From assembly GCA_038531315.1 (NCBI GenBank), contig JBCBBT010000019.1:1-55910 (forward strand): a stretch of DNA of 55,910 bases, written 5' to 3'. A program made the position numbers and the translations under genes. Below the pieces are notes generated by a model. It ran no database searches. It was given only the letters and a program-made list of their open reading frames with translations, and was not told the DNA's origin. This stretch comes from JAJFFW01 sp038531315. GTDB taxonomy: Bacteria; Pseudomonadota; Alphaproteobacteria; Caulobacterales; Parvularculaceae. Positions 32,567 to 41,373 of the stretch are shown piece by piece. Each line of letters begins with the position of its first letter. The stretch's first letter is position 1.

Positions 32567-34198
32567 ATGAACCCTATCACATGGCGCTTAACGCACAATT
32601 CCGGCCACAGCGAGGCCGGCGGCGCTGAAAACGACAAAAATGAAACCCGCCGGCGCGAGGCCGATCTTTTCTGGCCGCTGATCGGCGCGCTTGCGCTTGT
32701 CTCAACCGTCCTCGGGCTCGGCGGGGCGACGCCGGACGTCGCCTGGCTGATTGATATGTGCGAGCGCATCGCCCGGGGCGAGACGGCGTATATCGACATT
32801 TTCGAGACAACGCCGCCTGTACCAACGCTGATTTATATGCCCGGCGTCTGGATCGAACAGGCGACGGGGCTGGACGCCGCCGCCGCCGTCCACATTCTGA
32901 CGGCGCTCAATTATCTGGCGGTTCTCGCGTTTACCGCGCAAATCCTGCCGCGGCGTTTGACCAGCATCGGGCGCACCGACTGGCATATCATCGCGCCGGC
33001 GGCGCTGTTCCTTTTCGCGCTTTCGACCGATGCGTTTGCACAACGCGAGACCATCGCCGCGGCGCTCATGCTGCCGAGCGTCGCCGTTTTCGTGCGGCGC
33101 GCCAAAGACGGCCACTGGCCCGCCATAACGGCGCGCCTCGGCGCAGCGATGCTGGGCGGGCTCGCGGTTGCTATCAAGCCGCCGCTCTTTGCGGCGCCGT
33201 ATCTGGCGCTTGGCGCCTATTACGTTGTGACGACGCGCAGCGTGCGCGGGATTTATTCAAGCGGCCTTGCAGCGACCGGCGCAATCAGCGTTGCGATCAC
33301 CGCCGCTTCGCTCCTCGCCTATCCGGATTATCTCGGCGATATGACGGTCCTGATGCGCGAGATTTACGTGCCGTTATTTCGCCCGTTTGGCTCGGCCATG
33401 ATCGCCAGCTTTATCGGCGTCCTCTTGTGTTTCGGCGCCGGGCTGTTGATCTACCTGAAGGAAACGCCGCCTGAAGCCAGCCGCGTCCTCGGCCTGTTTA
33501 CGCTTTCATTCGTTGCGATTTTTGTCGCGCAGGGAAAATTCTTTACCTATCACGCGGCGCCGGCGGCGTTGTTTGCAACAATGACGGCCGCCTGCCTCAT
33601 CGCGCCGCGCGTTGTCGATGCGGTTCGGCGCCGCTTCGCCTCTCCGGTGGACATTCAGGCCGGCCTTTCAGCGTTGATTTTGCTGATTGCCTTCAGCCAC
33701 TTCTGGTTCGGTTTTGACGACCGTCGTTTCCAGATGCGCGACATGTCGTGGGCGGAAAGTCTAGATCGCCCGACGGCGATGGCCGTTTCCACCGATATCT
33801 CCATCGGCTTTCCTCTGGCGCACCGCTTCGACGCGCAATGGATCGACCGCATTCACAGTCAATGGGTCTCGCTCTATGCGCGCATCATGATCGACGATCC
33901 GTGGAGATCACCGGCGGAAAAGACGGTCTTTCGCGCTTATCAGGCCCGCGATATCGCGCGCACCATCGCGCTCATAAAGTCCGAAAAGCCGGAGATCATC
34001 ATTCACTGCGTGGCGCCGGCCTCGCTGTGGCTGACGGACCGCATGCTCGCCGAAGCGCCTGATCTGTTTGACGGCTATGCGGTGATTGCGGCGGAGGGTC
34101 CGACCCGGGTGTTGCGGCGGATCGACATCATCGAAAAAGCCGGCGCTGAAGAGACGATTATCGGACCGGCGCGGATGAGCGTTTCGGCCTTGCCGTAA
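32567..34198 (+). CDS. Polytopic membrane protein, GT-C/GT39-like glycosyltransferase candidate
   Basis: The roughly 543-residue protein has about 10-11 hydrophobic helices between residues 40 and 395 and a C-terminal soluble domain. An early loop ERIARGETAYIDIFETTPPV resembles the 'D.fe.kPPl' luminal loop of ArnT/PMT-type lipid-linked sugar transferases, where the acidic residues are catalytic. ATG at 32567 is preferred to a TTG twelve bases upstream. It converges on, and overlaps by 41 bp, the methyltransferase gene. Assignment as a glycosyltransferase is moderate; substrate unknown. Confidence 0.75.
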   Translation: MNPITWRLTHNSGHSEAGGAENDKNETRRREADLFWPLIGALALVSTVLGLGGATPDVAWLIDMCERIARGETAYIDIFETTPPVPTLIYMPGVWIEQATGLDAAAAVHILTALNYLAVLAFTAQILPRRLTSIGRTDWHIIAPAALFLFALSTDAFAQRETIAAALMLPSVAVFVRRAKDGHWPAITARLGAAMLGGLAVAIKPPLFAAPYLALGAYYVVTTRSVRGIYSSGLAATGAISVAITAASLLAYPDYLGDMTVLMREIYVPLFRPFGSAMIASFIGVLLCFGAGLLIYLKETPPEASRVLGLFTLSFVAIFVAQGKFFTYHAAPAALFATMTAACLIAPRVVDAVRRRFASPVDIQAGLSALILLIAFSHFWFGFDDRRFQMRDMSWAESLDRPTAMAVSTDISIGFPLAHRFDAQWIDRIHSQWVSLYARIMIDDPWRSPAEKTVFRAYQARDIARTIALIKSEKPEIIIHCVAPASLWLTDRMLAEAPDLFDGYAVIAAEGPTRVLRRIDIIEKAGAEETIIGPARMSVSALP

Positions 34199-34829
34199 AC
34201 AACATCTGTTTCGCCATGGGCTTGAACGGCGACATCAGATAAGCGCGAATGAGAACCGGCGAGACCGGCAAACGCGATTTGATCGTCAGCGGCAGGAATT
34301 TCGGCCGCGCTTCGAGAACCTCAAAGCCTTTTGCATCCAGAAAATCACCCAGCGACACGTGCGACCAAACCGAGATATGCGTGTAGTCGTCGAAATATTC
34401 GCGGTACGCATAGGCGTAATTCGGCTGCAACACCGTCAGGACGCCCCGGTCGGTCAGCTTTCTGTCCAGTATGGAAAGCGCCAGCGCAAAATCGTCCTGC
34501 GTCACATGTTCAAAAAGGTTGCTGGCGAAAGCGAAATCGACGCTGGCGTCGTCCAGTTGCTCAAGCGCTGATAGATCGCCAATCAACGGCGTTACGGCCG
34601 CATCAACATGGTGAGCCATGCCCGGCCAGATATCGAGCGCAAAACGCCGGCGCGCCTGGACGTTGTTGATGAACTGTCCGTATCCGGCCCCAATATCGAG
34701 AACGCAGCCGTCTTCCGGCACCCGCGCCTTAAACCACGCCTCCCACAGTGTGCGCCAGAGCACGTCGCGGCGCGCATCGTCGGCGAGGCGCGTTTCAAAA
34801 TAGCCCTCGCTATCGGCCGTCATTTCCAT
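34158..34829 (-). CDS. Class I SAM-dependent methyltransferase
   Basis: The 223-residue protein carries the SAM-binding motif I VLDIGAGYGQFINNV, followed by ALDIWPGM, and ASNLFEHVTQDDF as motif post-I/III, typical of Methyltransf_11/23-type enzymes acting on sugars or lipids. Its start overlaps the upstream GT2 gene; an ATG at 34823 forms an ATGA overlap with the GT2 stop and is an equally good start. Co-transcribed with the glycosyltransferase, it may methylate a polyprenyl-linked glycan. It overlaps the convergent GT-C-like gene by 41 bp. Confidence 0.88.
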   Translation of the reverse strand: MEMTADSEGYFETRLADDARRDVLWRTLWEAWFKARVPEDGCVLDIGAGYGQFINNVQARRRFALDIWPGMAHHVDAAVTPLIGDLSALEQLDDASVDFAFASNLFEHVTQDDFALALSILDRKLTDRGVLTVLQPNYAYAYREYFDDYTHISVWSHVSLGDFLDAKGFEVLEARPKFLPLTIKSRLPVSPVLIRAYLMSPFKPMAKQMLFTARPKRSSAPVR

Positions 34830-35848
34830 CCGAGCATCACCCCGCGCATCATGGCGAGCCCGACTTTTGTCGCGCGCCGGTTGCTGACATTACCGCCTTT
34901 GCTGACGCCAACGCGCGAGTGAAACGTAATCGGGCATTCGATCAGCGAAAAATTCTGCTTCAGCGCCACATCCATGAAGTGGGCGTTGAACTCAAGGTTT
35001 ACCGACGGATCAAGATGGGGCATCAGGCGCTCAAGCGCTTCGCGCCGGACAAGCTTATAGGTCGTGCCCATATCGGTGAGCGTGCTGCGGCCGAGATGTT
35101 TGGCTTCCAGAAGCTTGGCTACAAACAAATTGCCGTAGAACATGAATGTTGTCAGCTGCGTTGAGCGCGCCCGCAGCATTTCAACAATACGTGTGCCGTT
35201 CACAATATCCGCATGCGGCGCATAGGCGACAAATTTATCGATATCGGCGGCGCGAAAAGTGCGGTCACCTTCACACAAGACGATAAGAGAGGCCTCGCCG
35301 CCGGCGAGCGCTTCCTTGTAACAGCGATAGACGCACGCGCCATAGCCGGGGGTTTGTTCGTTGAAGACGATGGCGCCGGCGGCTTGCGCCTCGGTCATGG
35401 TGTTGTCGGAAGAATTGTTTGAGACGACGATGACTTTCTCAACGCGCGGATGCGTTGTGAAATCTCTCACCGCGGCGGCGATACTTTCTTCGTCATTATA
35501 CGCGGTAAGCGCGACTGTTACCTTCGCGTCCTTCATGACGTCGTCGCGATAAAAACGCGGCGCGCGCTTGTCTTCGAAAAACAACAAGACGTCAGCGAGC
35601 GCAAATGCGAGTCCCAGGAAAACCGGCGCCCCGCTATACCAGACCAGCCATTCCGCCAGCGGCCTCAGCGTCGCCTCCATCCCCAGGAGATAGCGCGGCA
35701 CCGACAGGCAGACGCCGACGAAATACATGCCCGCGCCGACCGCAAGGAGGCAAAGCCCATACATCAACCATGGCGCGGCGCGCACAGAGGCGAAAAACCC
35801 TGCGTCCTTCAGCGACACATCTGTGTTCAGTTTTTCCTCGCGCGCCAT
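34820..35848 (-). CDS. Family 2 glycosyltransferase, membrane-anchored
   Basis: The 342-residue protein has two hydrophobic helices near residues 28-50 and 66-90, then a GT2 domain: VTVALTAYNDEESIAAAV, VIVVSNNSSDNT, TPGYGACVYRCYKEAL and CEGDRTFRAADIDKF with the acidic metal-binding residues. It resembles dolichyl/polyprenyl-phosphate sugar transferases. A long open frame upstream runs into folP out of frame and is not real; the ATG at 35848 has AAAGGG upstream. Operon with the methyltransferase. Confidence 0.88.
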   Translation of the reverse strand: MAREEKLNTDVSLKDAGFFASVRAAPWLMYGLCLLAVGAGMYFVGVCLSVPRYLLGMEATLRPLAEWLVWYSGAPVFLGLAFALADVLLFFEDKRAPRFYRDDVMKDAKVTVALTAYNDEESIAAAVRDFTTHPRVEKVIVVSNNSSDNTMTEAQAAGAIVFNEQTPGYGACVYRCYKEALAGGEASLIVLCEGDRTFRAADIDKFVAYAPHADIVNGTRIVEMLRARSTQLTTFMFYGNLFVAKLLEAKHLGRSTLTDMGTTYKLVRREALERLMPHLDPSVNLEFNAHFMDVALKQNFSLIECPITFHSRVGVSKGGNVSNRRATKVGLAMMRGVMLGWK

Positions 35849-35954
35849 CAGCGCCCTTTCGCGGCTGTTTTTGCTCCGCGAAAAATGCCATGGCGGGTGC
35901 TTATAAATGCTTAATGAAGTCTTCCTGATTAAAGCCTGCCCGTCGCAGGCTGCG

Positions 35955-36761
35955 CTATTGCGGGCTTGCGCCAGCGATCGCCTGTTGGACGGCGATCGCC
36001 TGACGGGTCGCCGCAACGTCGTGGACGCGCAGATAGCGAACGCCTTGCGCAGCGCCCGCGAGCGCTGCGGCGATCGAACCGCCCAAGCGCTTTTCCGCCG
36101 GGCCGTCGCGATCGAGAGCCGCAATAAACCGCTTGCGCGATGCGCCGAGCAACACTGGCCCAATCGCTGAAAAACGGTCGAGCGCGCGCAGAAGCTCAAG
36201 GTTGTGACTGAGCGTTTTGCCAAATCCGATTCCCGGATCGACGATAATCCGCGACCGGTCGACGCCGGCGGCGATGGCCAGATCGGCGCGCGCGCTCAAA
36301 AAGCTGTAGACCTCGCCGACAACATCGTCATAGGACGGATTATCCTGCATGGTCTTGGGCGCGCCTTGCGCATGCATCAGGACGATATCGCAGCCAAGCG
36401 CCGCGGCTGTCTCAAGGCTATCTGGCGCAAACGTCAATGCGGAAACATCGTTCCAGATATCCGCGCCCGCCGTCACGGCCGCGCGGGCGACAGCGGGCTT
36501 GCGGGTGTCGATAGAGAGCCGCACCGCGGTTTTCCCCGCAAGCCCTTCGATCACCGGCAAAATGCGCGATGCTTCCTCGTCGGCGCTGACCGTCTCAGCG
36601 CCCGGGCGGGTAGATTCCCCGCCGATATCGAGAATATCGGCGCCCTCCTCCGCAAGCCTTCGCCCATGGGCGATCGCCGCTTCAGGATTGAAGTAAGCGC
36701 CGCCGTCGGAAAAGGAATCGGGCGTCACATTGACGACGCCCATGATTTTCAGATTGGCCAT
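35955..36761 (-). CDS. folP: Dihydropteroate synthase
   Basis: FolP joins p-aminobenzoate to the pterin pyrophosphate in folate synthesis. The 268-residue protein has IMGVVNVTPDSFSDGG, DIGGESTRPGAE, LSIDTRKPAVA, IIVDPGIGFGKT and LLGASRKRFI. ATG at 36761 has a GGA upstream; the frame extends to a TTG in the ftsH terminator but that is unlikely. It follows ftsH, from which it is separated by a terminator. Confidence 0.95.
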   Translation of the reverse strand: MANLKIMGVVNVTPDSFSDGGAYFNPEAAIAHGRRLAEEGADILDIGGESTRPGAETVSADEEASRILPVIEGLAGKTAVRLSIDTRKPAVARAAVTAGADIWNDVSALTFAPDSLETAAALGCDIVLMHAQGAPKTMQDNPSYDDVVGEVYSFLSARADLAIAAGVDRSRIIVDPGIGFGKTLSHNLELLRALDRFSAIGPVLLGASRKRFIAALDRDGPAEKRLGGSIAAALAGAAQGVRYLRVHDVAATRQAIAVQQAIAGASPQ

Positions 36762-36779
36762 CGGCAAATCGTCCAAGCC

Positions 36780-36807
36780 AAAAAACAAGGGACCGCAACG
36801 CGGTCCC
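36780..36807 (-). terminator. Rho-independent terminator after ftsH
   Basis: On the reverse strand GGGACCGC, loop GTT, GCGGTCCC then TTGTTTTTT. Stem arms are 36789-36796 and 36800-36807. It would reduce read-through from ftsH into folP. Confidence 0.85.
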
Positions 36808-36815
36808 CTGGATCT

Positions 36816-38738
36816 TCAGGCGCCTTGCGGCGATGGATCGAGCCCGCCGCTCGGTTCTGCGCCGCCTGAATCGTCCGTGGACGGCACCGAGCTAGGCGGC
36901 GGGATATCGTCCGCATCGCTCGGGTCTTCGCGGATAATTTCCTCGCCCGCAAGCAGCTTGTCGATCTCTTCGCCGGTCAGCGTTTCAAACTCCAGCAGGG
37001 CCTGCGAGAGCTTCTCCCAATCAGCGTTGCGTTCGGTCAGGATGCGCCGCGCGGTGTCGTAGCCCTCAGTGACAAATCGCTTGATCTCGTCTTCGATCAT
37101 TTTCGACGTGTCGCCGGAGATAGACTGATTGCGCGCAATCGATTGGCCCAGGAAAACCTCACCCTGATCTTCGGCGTAGGCGATCGGTCCCAGCTTTTCA
37201 GAGAGCCCGTATTGCGTCACCATCGCCCGCGCCAGTTTGGTCGCATGTTCGATGTCTGAAGAGGCGCCGGAAGTCGTCTTTTCCTTGCCGAATTTCAGCT
37301 CTTCCGCGACGCGTCCGCCCATCGCCATGGCGATGCGGGCTTTCATCTGTTCGAGCGTCATCGAATAGCGGTCGCGTTCAGGCAGATACTGCACCATGCC
37401 AAGGGCGCGTCCGCGCGGGATGATCGTTGCTTTATGGACAGGGTCCGAGCCCGGCATCGTCAATCCAACCAGCGCATGGCCAGCCTCGTGATAGGCCGTC
37501 AGCGCTTTTTCTTCCTCGGTCATCACCATGGACCGACGCTCGGCGCCCATCAGCACCTTGTCTTTGGAATCGTCAAATTCCTTCGCCGTGACAAAACGCT
37601 TGCCCCGGCGGGCCGCCAGAAGCGCGGCCTCATTGACGAGATTGGCAAGGTCGGCGCCGGAAAAGCCAGGCGTGCCGCGTGCGATCGTCCGTATGTTGAC
37701 GTCCGGCGCGAGCGGCACTTTTTTCGCATGCACATTCAAGATCTTTTCGCGTCCGATAACGTCAGGGTTCGGAACGACAACCTGACGGTCGAAGCGACCG
37801 GGCCGCAACAGCGCCGGATCGAGAACGTCCGGACGGTTGGTGGCGGCGATCAGGATGATGCCTTCATTGGCTTCAAAACCGTCCATTTCGACGAGAAGCT
37901 GGTTCAGCGTTTGCTCGCGTTCGTCATTGCCGCCGCCGAGGCCTGCGCCGCGCGACCGGCCGACCGCATCGATCTCATCAATAAAGATGATGCAGGGCGC
38001 ATTTTTTTTCGCCTGATCGAACATATCGCGCACGCGGCTTGCGCCGACGCCGACAAACATCTCGACGAAATCCGATCCTGAAATCGTGAAAAACGGCACG
38101 TTGGCTTCGCCCGCGATGGCGCGCGCCAGCAACGTCTTACCCGTTCCGGGCGGGCCGACGAGGAGTGCGCCCTTCGGAATCTTGCCGCCGAGACGCTGGA
38201 ACTTCATCGGGTCTTTCAGATACTCGACGATCTCTTCGAGTTCTTCCTTGGCCTCATCGATGCCGGCCACGTCTTCGAAAGTCACGCGCCCCTGGCGTTC
38301 GGTCAAAAGCTTGGCGCGCGACTTGCCGAAGCCCATGGCTTTGCCGCCCGCGCCTTGCATCTGACGCATGATGAAGAAAATGAAGGCGAAGAAAATCAAC
38401 AGCGGCAACATGTTCACAAGGAGCGACAACAGGATTGGCAGCTCCTCTTCCGGCTTGATCTCAACCTGAACGCCCGCCTCGTCGAAGCGGTTGGCGATCG
38501 GCTCGACATTGTTTTCATCGATCGCCGAGATGAATTTCTTGCCGTTGGTCAACTCGCCTTCGAGCTTGCCGCCGTCGATGACGACGCTCGCCACCTCGCC
38601 GCTTTTGACCCGCGCATTGACCTGCGAATAGCTCAACTCTTCGGCGGTCTCGCCGGTCGACTGCATATCGAATAGCTGCAGGGCGAAAATCAGAAAAACG
38701 AGGACAAAGCCCCAGACCAGAAGATTGCGTCCGTTCAT
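36816..38738 (-). CDS. ftsH: ATP-dependent zinc metalloprotease FtsH
   Basis: FtsH is the membrane-bound AAA+ protease that degrades misfolded membrane proteins and regulators such as LpxC. The 640-residue protein has TM1 (about 5-24), the periplasmic FtsH_ext domain (35-96), TM2 (101-123), Walker A GPPGTGKT (195-202), Walker B IIFIDEID, arginine fingers in RPGRFDR and the zinc site HEAGH (417-421). The C-terminus ends in a Pro/Ser-rich tail. Leftward, downstream of tilS and upstream of folP, a common proteobacterial order. Confidence 0.98.
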   Translation of the reverse strand: MNGRNLLVWGFVLVFLIFALQLFDMQSTGETAEELSYSQVNARVKSGEVASVVIDGGKLEGELTNGKKFISAIDENNVEPIANRFDEAGVQVEIKPEEELPILLSLLVNMLPLLIFFAFIFFIMRQMQGAGGKAMGFGKSRAKLLTERQGRVTFEDVAGIDEAKEELEEIVEYLKDPMKFQRLGGKIPKGALLVGPPGTGKTLLARAIAGEANVPFFTISGSDFVEMFVGVGASRVRDMFDQAKKNAPCIIFIDEIDAVGRSRGAGLGGGNDEREQTLNQLLVEMDGFEANEGIILIAATNRPDVLDPALLRPGRFDRQVVVPNPDVIGREKILNVHAKKVPLAPDVNIRTIARGTPGFSGADLANLVNEAALLAARRGKRFVTAKEFDDSKDKVLMGAERRSMVMTEEEKALTAYHEAGHALVGLTMPGSDPVHKATIIPRGRALGMVQYLPERDRYSMTLEQMKARIAMAMGGRVAEELKFGKEKTTSGASSDIEHATKLARAMVTQYGLSEKLGPIAYAEDQGEVFLGQSIARNQSISGDTSKMIEDEIKRFVTEGYDTARRILTERNADWEKLSQALLEFETLTGEEIDKLLAGEEIIREDPSDADDIPPPSSVPSTDDSGGAEPSGGLDPSPQGA

Positions 38739-38899
38739 ACCGGCTAAATTTCCTTTTCAGAGCGCATTCGAAAATCCGCGCGCCCGTCGCTTGGCGTCAT
38801 TGAGGCTAATAGATAGGGGTTAAGAAAGCCGCGCGCCACCTTGATGGGTCACCTTCGCGTTAGGGTTCATTTATTATAGGCGAGCGCACCGGTTGCGGA

Positions 38900-40111
38900 T
38901 CACTCATAGCGGATGACGTTTCCGGAAAATCGTTCATTTATCAAAGACTTAATATTGATATCGTCGGCGAGGAACGCATCGCGCGGCGGCGCGCCGTCCC
39001 GCGTTACCCCCGGGCGTGCGGCGGATTGCGACAGCGCAGCAGGGCCGCTGACCGCGAGGGGGGCGATGAGGACGGGAAGCGCGCCGGTATTTTCCACAAT
39101 GAAACGGCGGTCCCACAAGGCCCCGTCGCCGGGGGCCAGGGAGGCCGGCGTCATCGGCGCGACGCCGGCCCTGCCGGTGAGCGCCGCTGCCTCGCGCTCG
39201 AACAGGATGGCGCAAGGGCGCCTGGCGGCGCCTGAAGAAGGCCGGGCGAGCGCGCCGGCGAGCGTTGCGGGCTTGCCGGCGGCGATTTGCGTCAGGGCGC
39301 GGCTGGCGCTTTCCCGCGACGGGGGAAAGACCTGACCGCCGACCGCAAAGAAGAGGCGGCGCAGCATGGCCGCCGCCAGCGGATGATCGAGCGCAGCGCC
39401 GTCAAGGCGCGCCCCGCCCCAGCGATAAAAGATCCCGCCCGCCTGTTTGAAAAGCTCTGCGATCTGGCGGTCTTCGTGATCAGCCGCCTCGCGCGCGCGA
39501 TCGGCGACGGCGCAAAGCGCCGCGCATGAGAGGACGCCCTGTTCCTCAAGAGCGGCGAGCGTCTGGCGCACACGTACGCGCTCAAAGCACTGGTCGTCAT
39601 TAGACGGATCGTTTTGATGGGCGCACCCCACGGCGCGCAGTTTGCCGCGCAGCGCCGCGCGGCGTTCGCCGAGCAACGGCCGCAGCAGTAAGACAGGTGC
39701 GCCCGCGCCGGACGCAACCTGAATGCGCGCGCGCATGCCGGAAAGCCCGCGCGCGCCGGCGCCCCGCGAAAGGCGCATAAAGACCGTCTCCGCCTGATCG
39801 TCGGCCGTATGCCCGGTGAGGATCGCGCCCGCACGCCAGTCGTGCGCGGCGTCGCAAAGCAGCCCGTATCGCGCGGCGCGCGCCGCCGCCTGCAGGCCTG
39901 ATAGAGGTTTCTCGCCAGTCCAGCGCATGAGGCGATGGCTGAGCCCCAGCGCGCGGCACGCCGCGCCGGCGCTTTCCGCCTCTTTCAACGCGCCCGCGCG
40001 CAGGCCGTGATCAACGCTGACGCATAAAATCTCCGCCTGCGTCTTTTGTTGATAGGCGGCCAGAAACTGCGCCAAGGCCATCGAATCGCCGCCGCCGGAA
40101 ACCGCCGCCAC
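38900..40111 (-). CDS. tilS: tRNA(Ile)-lysidine synthase, start codon uncertain
   Basis: TilS modifies the CAU-anticodon tRNA(Ile) to read AUA and is essential in bacteria. The PP-loop SGGGDSMAL, SVDHGLRAGA and LTGHTADDQAETVFMRL are diagnostic. The first usual start in frame is a GTG at 40111, only four residues before the P-loop. Yet the frame stays open upstream and reads like the normal N-terminus (..DDAFAARLQELGAPQRF-VAAV) back to a CTG at 40198 with AAAGGA nine bases before it, while an ATG at 40206 is one base out of frame. The gene probably begins at 40198-40206. Confidence 0.92.
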   Translation of the reverse strand: MAAVSGGGDSMALAQFLAAYQQKTQAEILCVSVDHGLRAGALKEAESAGAACRALGLSHRLMRWTGEKPLSGLQAAARAARYGLLCDAAHDWRAGAILTGHTADDQAETVFMRLSRGAGARGLSGMRARIQVASGAGAPVLLLRPLLGERRAALRGKLRAVGCAHQNDPSNDDQCFERVRVRQTLAALEEQGVLSCAALCAVADRAREAADHEDRQIAELFKQAGGIFYRWGGARLDGAALDHPLAAAMLRRLFFAVGGQVFPPSRESASRALTQIAAGKPATLAGALARPSSGAARRPCAILFEREAAALTGRAGVAPMTPASLAPGDGALWDRRFIVENTGALPVLIAPLAVSGPAALSQSAARPGVTRDGAPPRDAFLADDINIKSLINERFSGNVIRYE

Positions 40112-40223
40112 AAAGCGCTGCGGCGCGCCCAGCTCCTGAAGGCGCGCCGCAAAAGCGTCGTCGGAAAAACAAGCGATGTCCTGCGCGGTCGCCGTCAGCG
40201 CGTCATATCCTTTGATGCGCGTC

Positions 40224-41123
40224 TTACGAACACGAAAGCCGCTGCATTTCGAGATCGGCGCGTTGTTGGACAGCGTCGGGAATATTGGGAAATTTTTTCT
40301 TCATGGTGGTGAACACCTTGCACGCCTGCGGCCCCTGCTCGAGACGCGCAAACGCCGTGCCAAGCTTAAGATACGCTTCAGCCGCACGCGGATCATTCGG
40401 ATATTTCTTGATATGGGCGATGAAGGCCTCGGCGGCTTCCGCATTGGCGGAGGTTGCGAGATAAATCTCACCTAAACGGAATTGTGCATCGGCTGTGCGC
40501 GCGCTGCTTGGAAACTTGACAAGGTAAGTTTCAAAAGCCGCACGGGCGCCGGCGTAATCGCCTTTCAAAAGATAGCTTGAGGCGAAGGAAAAAGCCGTCT
40601 CCGGATCATCGGGCAGCTCGACGCTCGCCGCATCGCCGCCCGCAGCTGGCGCAGAGCCGGACGCGGCGCCCGCAGCGGCAGCCGACGCCGGATCGGCGCT
40701 GGCGATGCGATCGGCGATCGGATCTGCGCCGGGGGCGAGCGCCACCGGTCCGCCCGATGCGGCCCCGGCAACCGCGCCCGTCGCCGCCCCGCCGGTTGCC
40801 GCCCCGCCCTGGAGGCTCGATGCAGCGGCCGCGAGATTGGGATCGCTCGCGAGCACATTGGTGACCGCATCAAGACGGGCGTTCGCCTGATCAAGCTGAT
40901 AGGTCAGCTGTTCAATGCGCCCGGTCAGATCCTGAACCTGACGTTCAAGCTGATTGATGCGCAGCGTCTTTTGTTCGTCGGCCGCCGCACGCGCCTGGAG
41001 TTCGGCGACTGTCGCCTCAAGCGCCGTCACGCGCTTCTTGGTCGACTGGGCCACCGCCGGCGAGGCTACGCCCGCCACAAGAAAAAAAACGCCAAGCGCG
41101 CTCAACAGGAATTTTTGACGCAT
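40224..41123 (-). CDS. cpoB: Tol-Pal system protein CpoB (YbgF)
   Basis: CpoB is a periplasmic factor coupling Tol-Pal with peptidoglycan synthesis at division. Signal peptide MRQKFLLSALGVFFLVAGVA (cut near AVA-QST), an N-terminal coiled coil (about 30-92) for trimerisation, a long Ala/Gly-rich linker, then TPR repeats from about residue 178 (AFSFASSYLLKGDYAGARAAFETYL...). The linker is longer than in E. coli. It follows pal, but a terminator separates the two, so it may have its own promoter. Confidence 0.93.
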   Translation of the reverse strand: MRQKFLLSALGVFFLVAGVASPAVAQSTKKRVTALEATVAELQARAAADEQKTLRINQLERQVQDLTGRIEQLTYQLDQANARLDAVTNVLASDPNLAAAASSLQGGAATGGAATGAVAGAASGGPVALAPGADPIADRIASADPASAAAAGAASGSAPAAGGDAASVELPDDPETAFSFASSYLLKGDYAGARAAFETYLVKFPSSARTADAQFRLGEIYLATSANAEAAEAFIAHIKKYPNDPRAAEAYLKLGTAFARLEQGPQACKVFTTMKKKFPNIPDAVQQRADLEMQRLSCS

Positions 41124-41220
41124 GACTTTACCTTTCTGTCGGCCACTTTTGTGATGGCCTTTTTCCCAGCGGCCGTCCCCTGTCGGCCAATTTTCGTATC
41201 GCGGCGCGGCTATATGTTGT

Positions 41221-41247
41221 GAGGTGATAGCTCGGTTGGTCAGAGCA
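41221..41247 (+). other. tRNA D-arm-like remnant
   Basis: The stretch GTGATAGCTCGGTTGGTCAG plus AGCA is close to the tRNA consensus around the D-arm (TAGCTC-GTTGGT-AGAGC). No anticodon arm or TTCGA T-arm follows, so it is not a functional tRNA. It may be a decayed tRNA or an old integration scar. Confidence 0.4.
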
Positions 41248-41303
41248 ACGGCCCGGCGCGCGATCGTTCTGTTACTTAATCCACTTTAGCCGGCGAGCAA
41301 GAC

Positions 41304-41341
41304 ACAAATAAGGCGCGCCAACAGGGCTGGCGCGCCTTTGA
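41304..41341 (-). terminator. Rho-independent terminator after pal
   Basis: AAGGCGCGCCA (41310-41320), loop ACAGGGC, TGGCGCGCCTT (41329-41339), an 11-bp perfect stem. On the reverse strand the trailing sequence is ATTTGTG, a weak U run. It lies 34 bp past the pal stop. Confidence 0.75.
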
Positions 41342-41373
41342 AAAAACGGTCTTCGCCGCCTTGTCAGCGCTTG

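Larger units (their letters stand above)
41124..41373. other. pal-cpoB intergenic region
   Basis: This 250-bp gap holds the pal terminator, presumably a cpoB promoter and, on the plus strand, a 27-bp stretch like the 5' half of a tRNA. I see no coding region. Confidence 0.5.

Noticed and set aside
34820..36223. 467-residue open frame extending the GT2 gene upstream
   Set aside because: The extra N-terminal part overlaps folP out of frame and is low-complexity Arg/Ser. The ATG at 35848 has an SD and a normal start.
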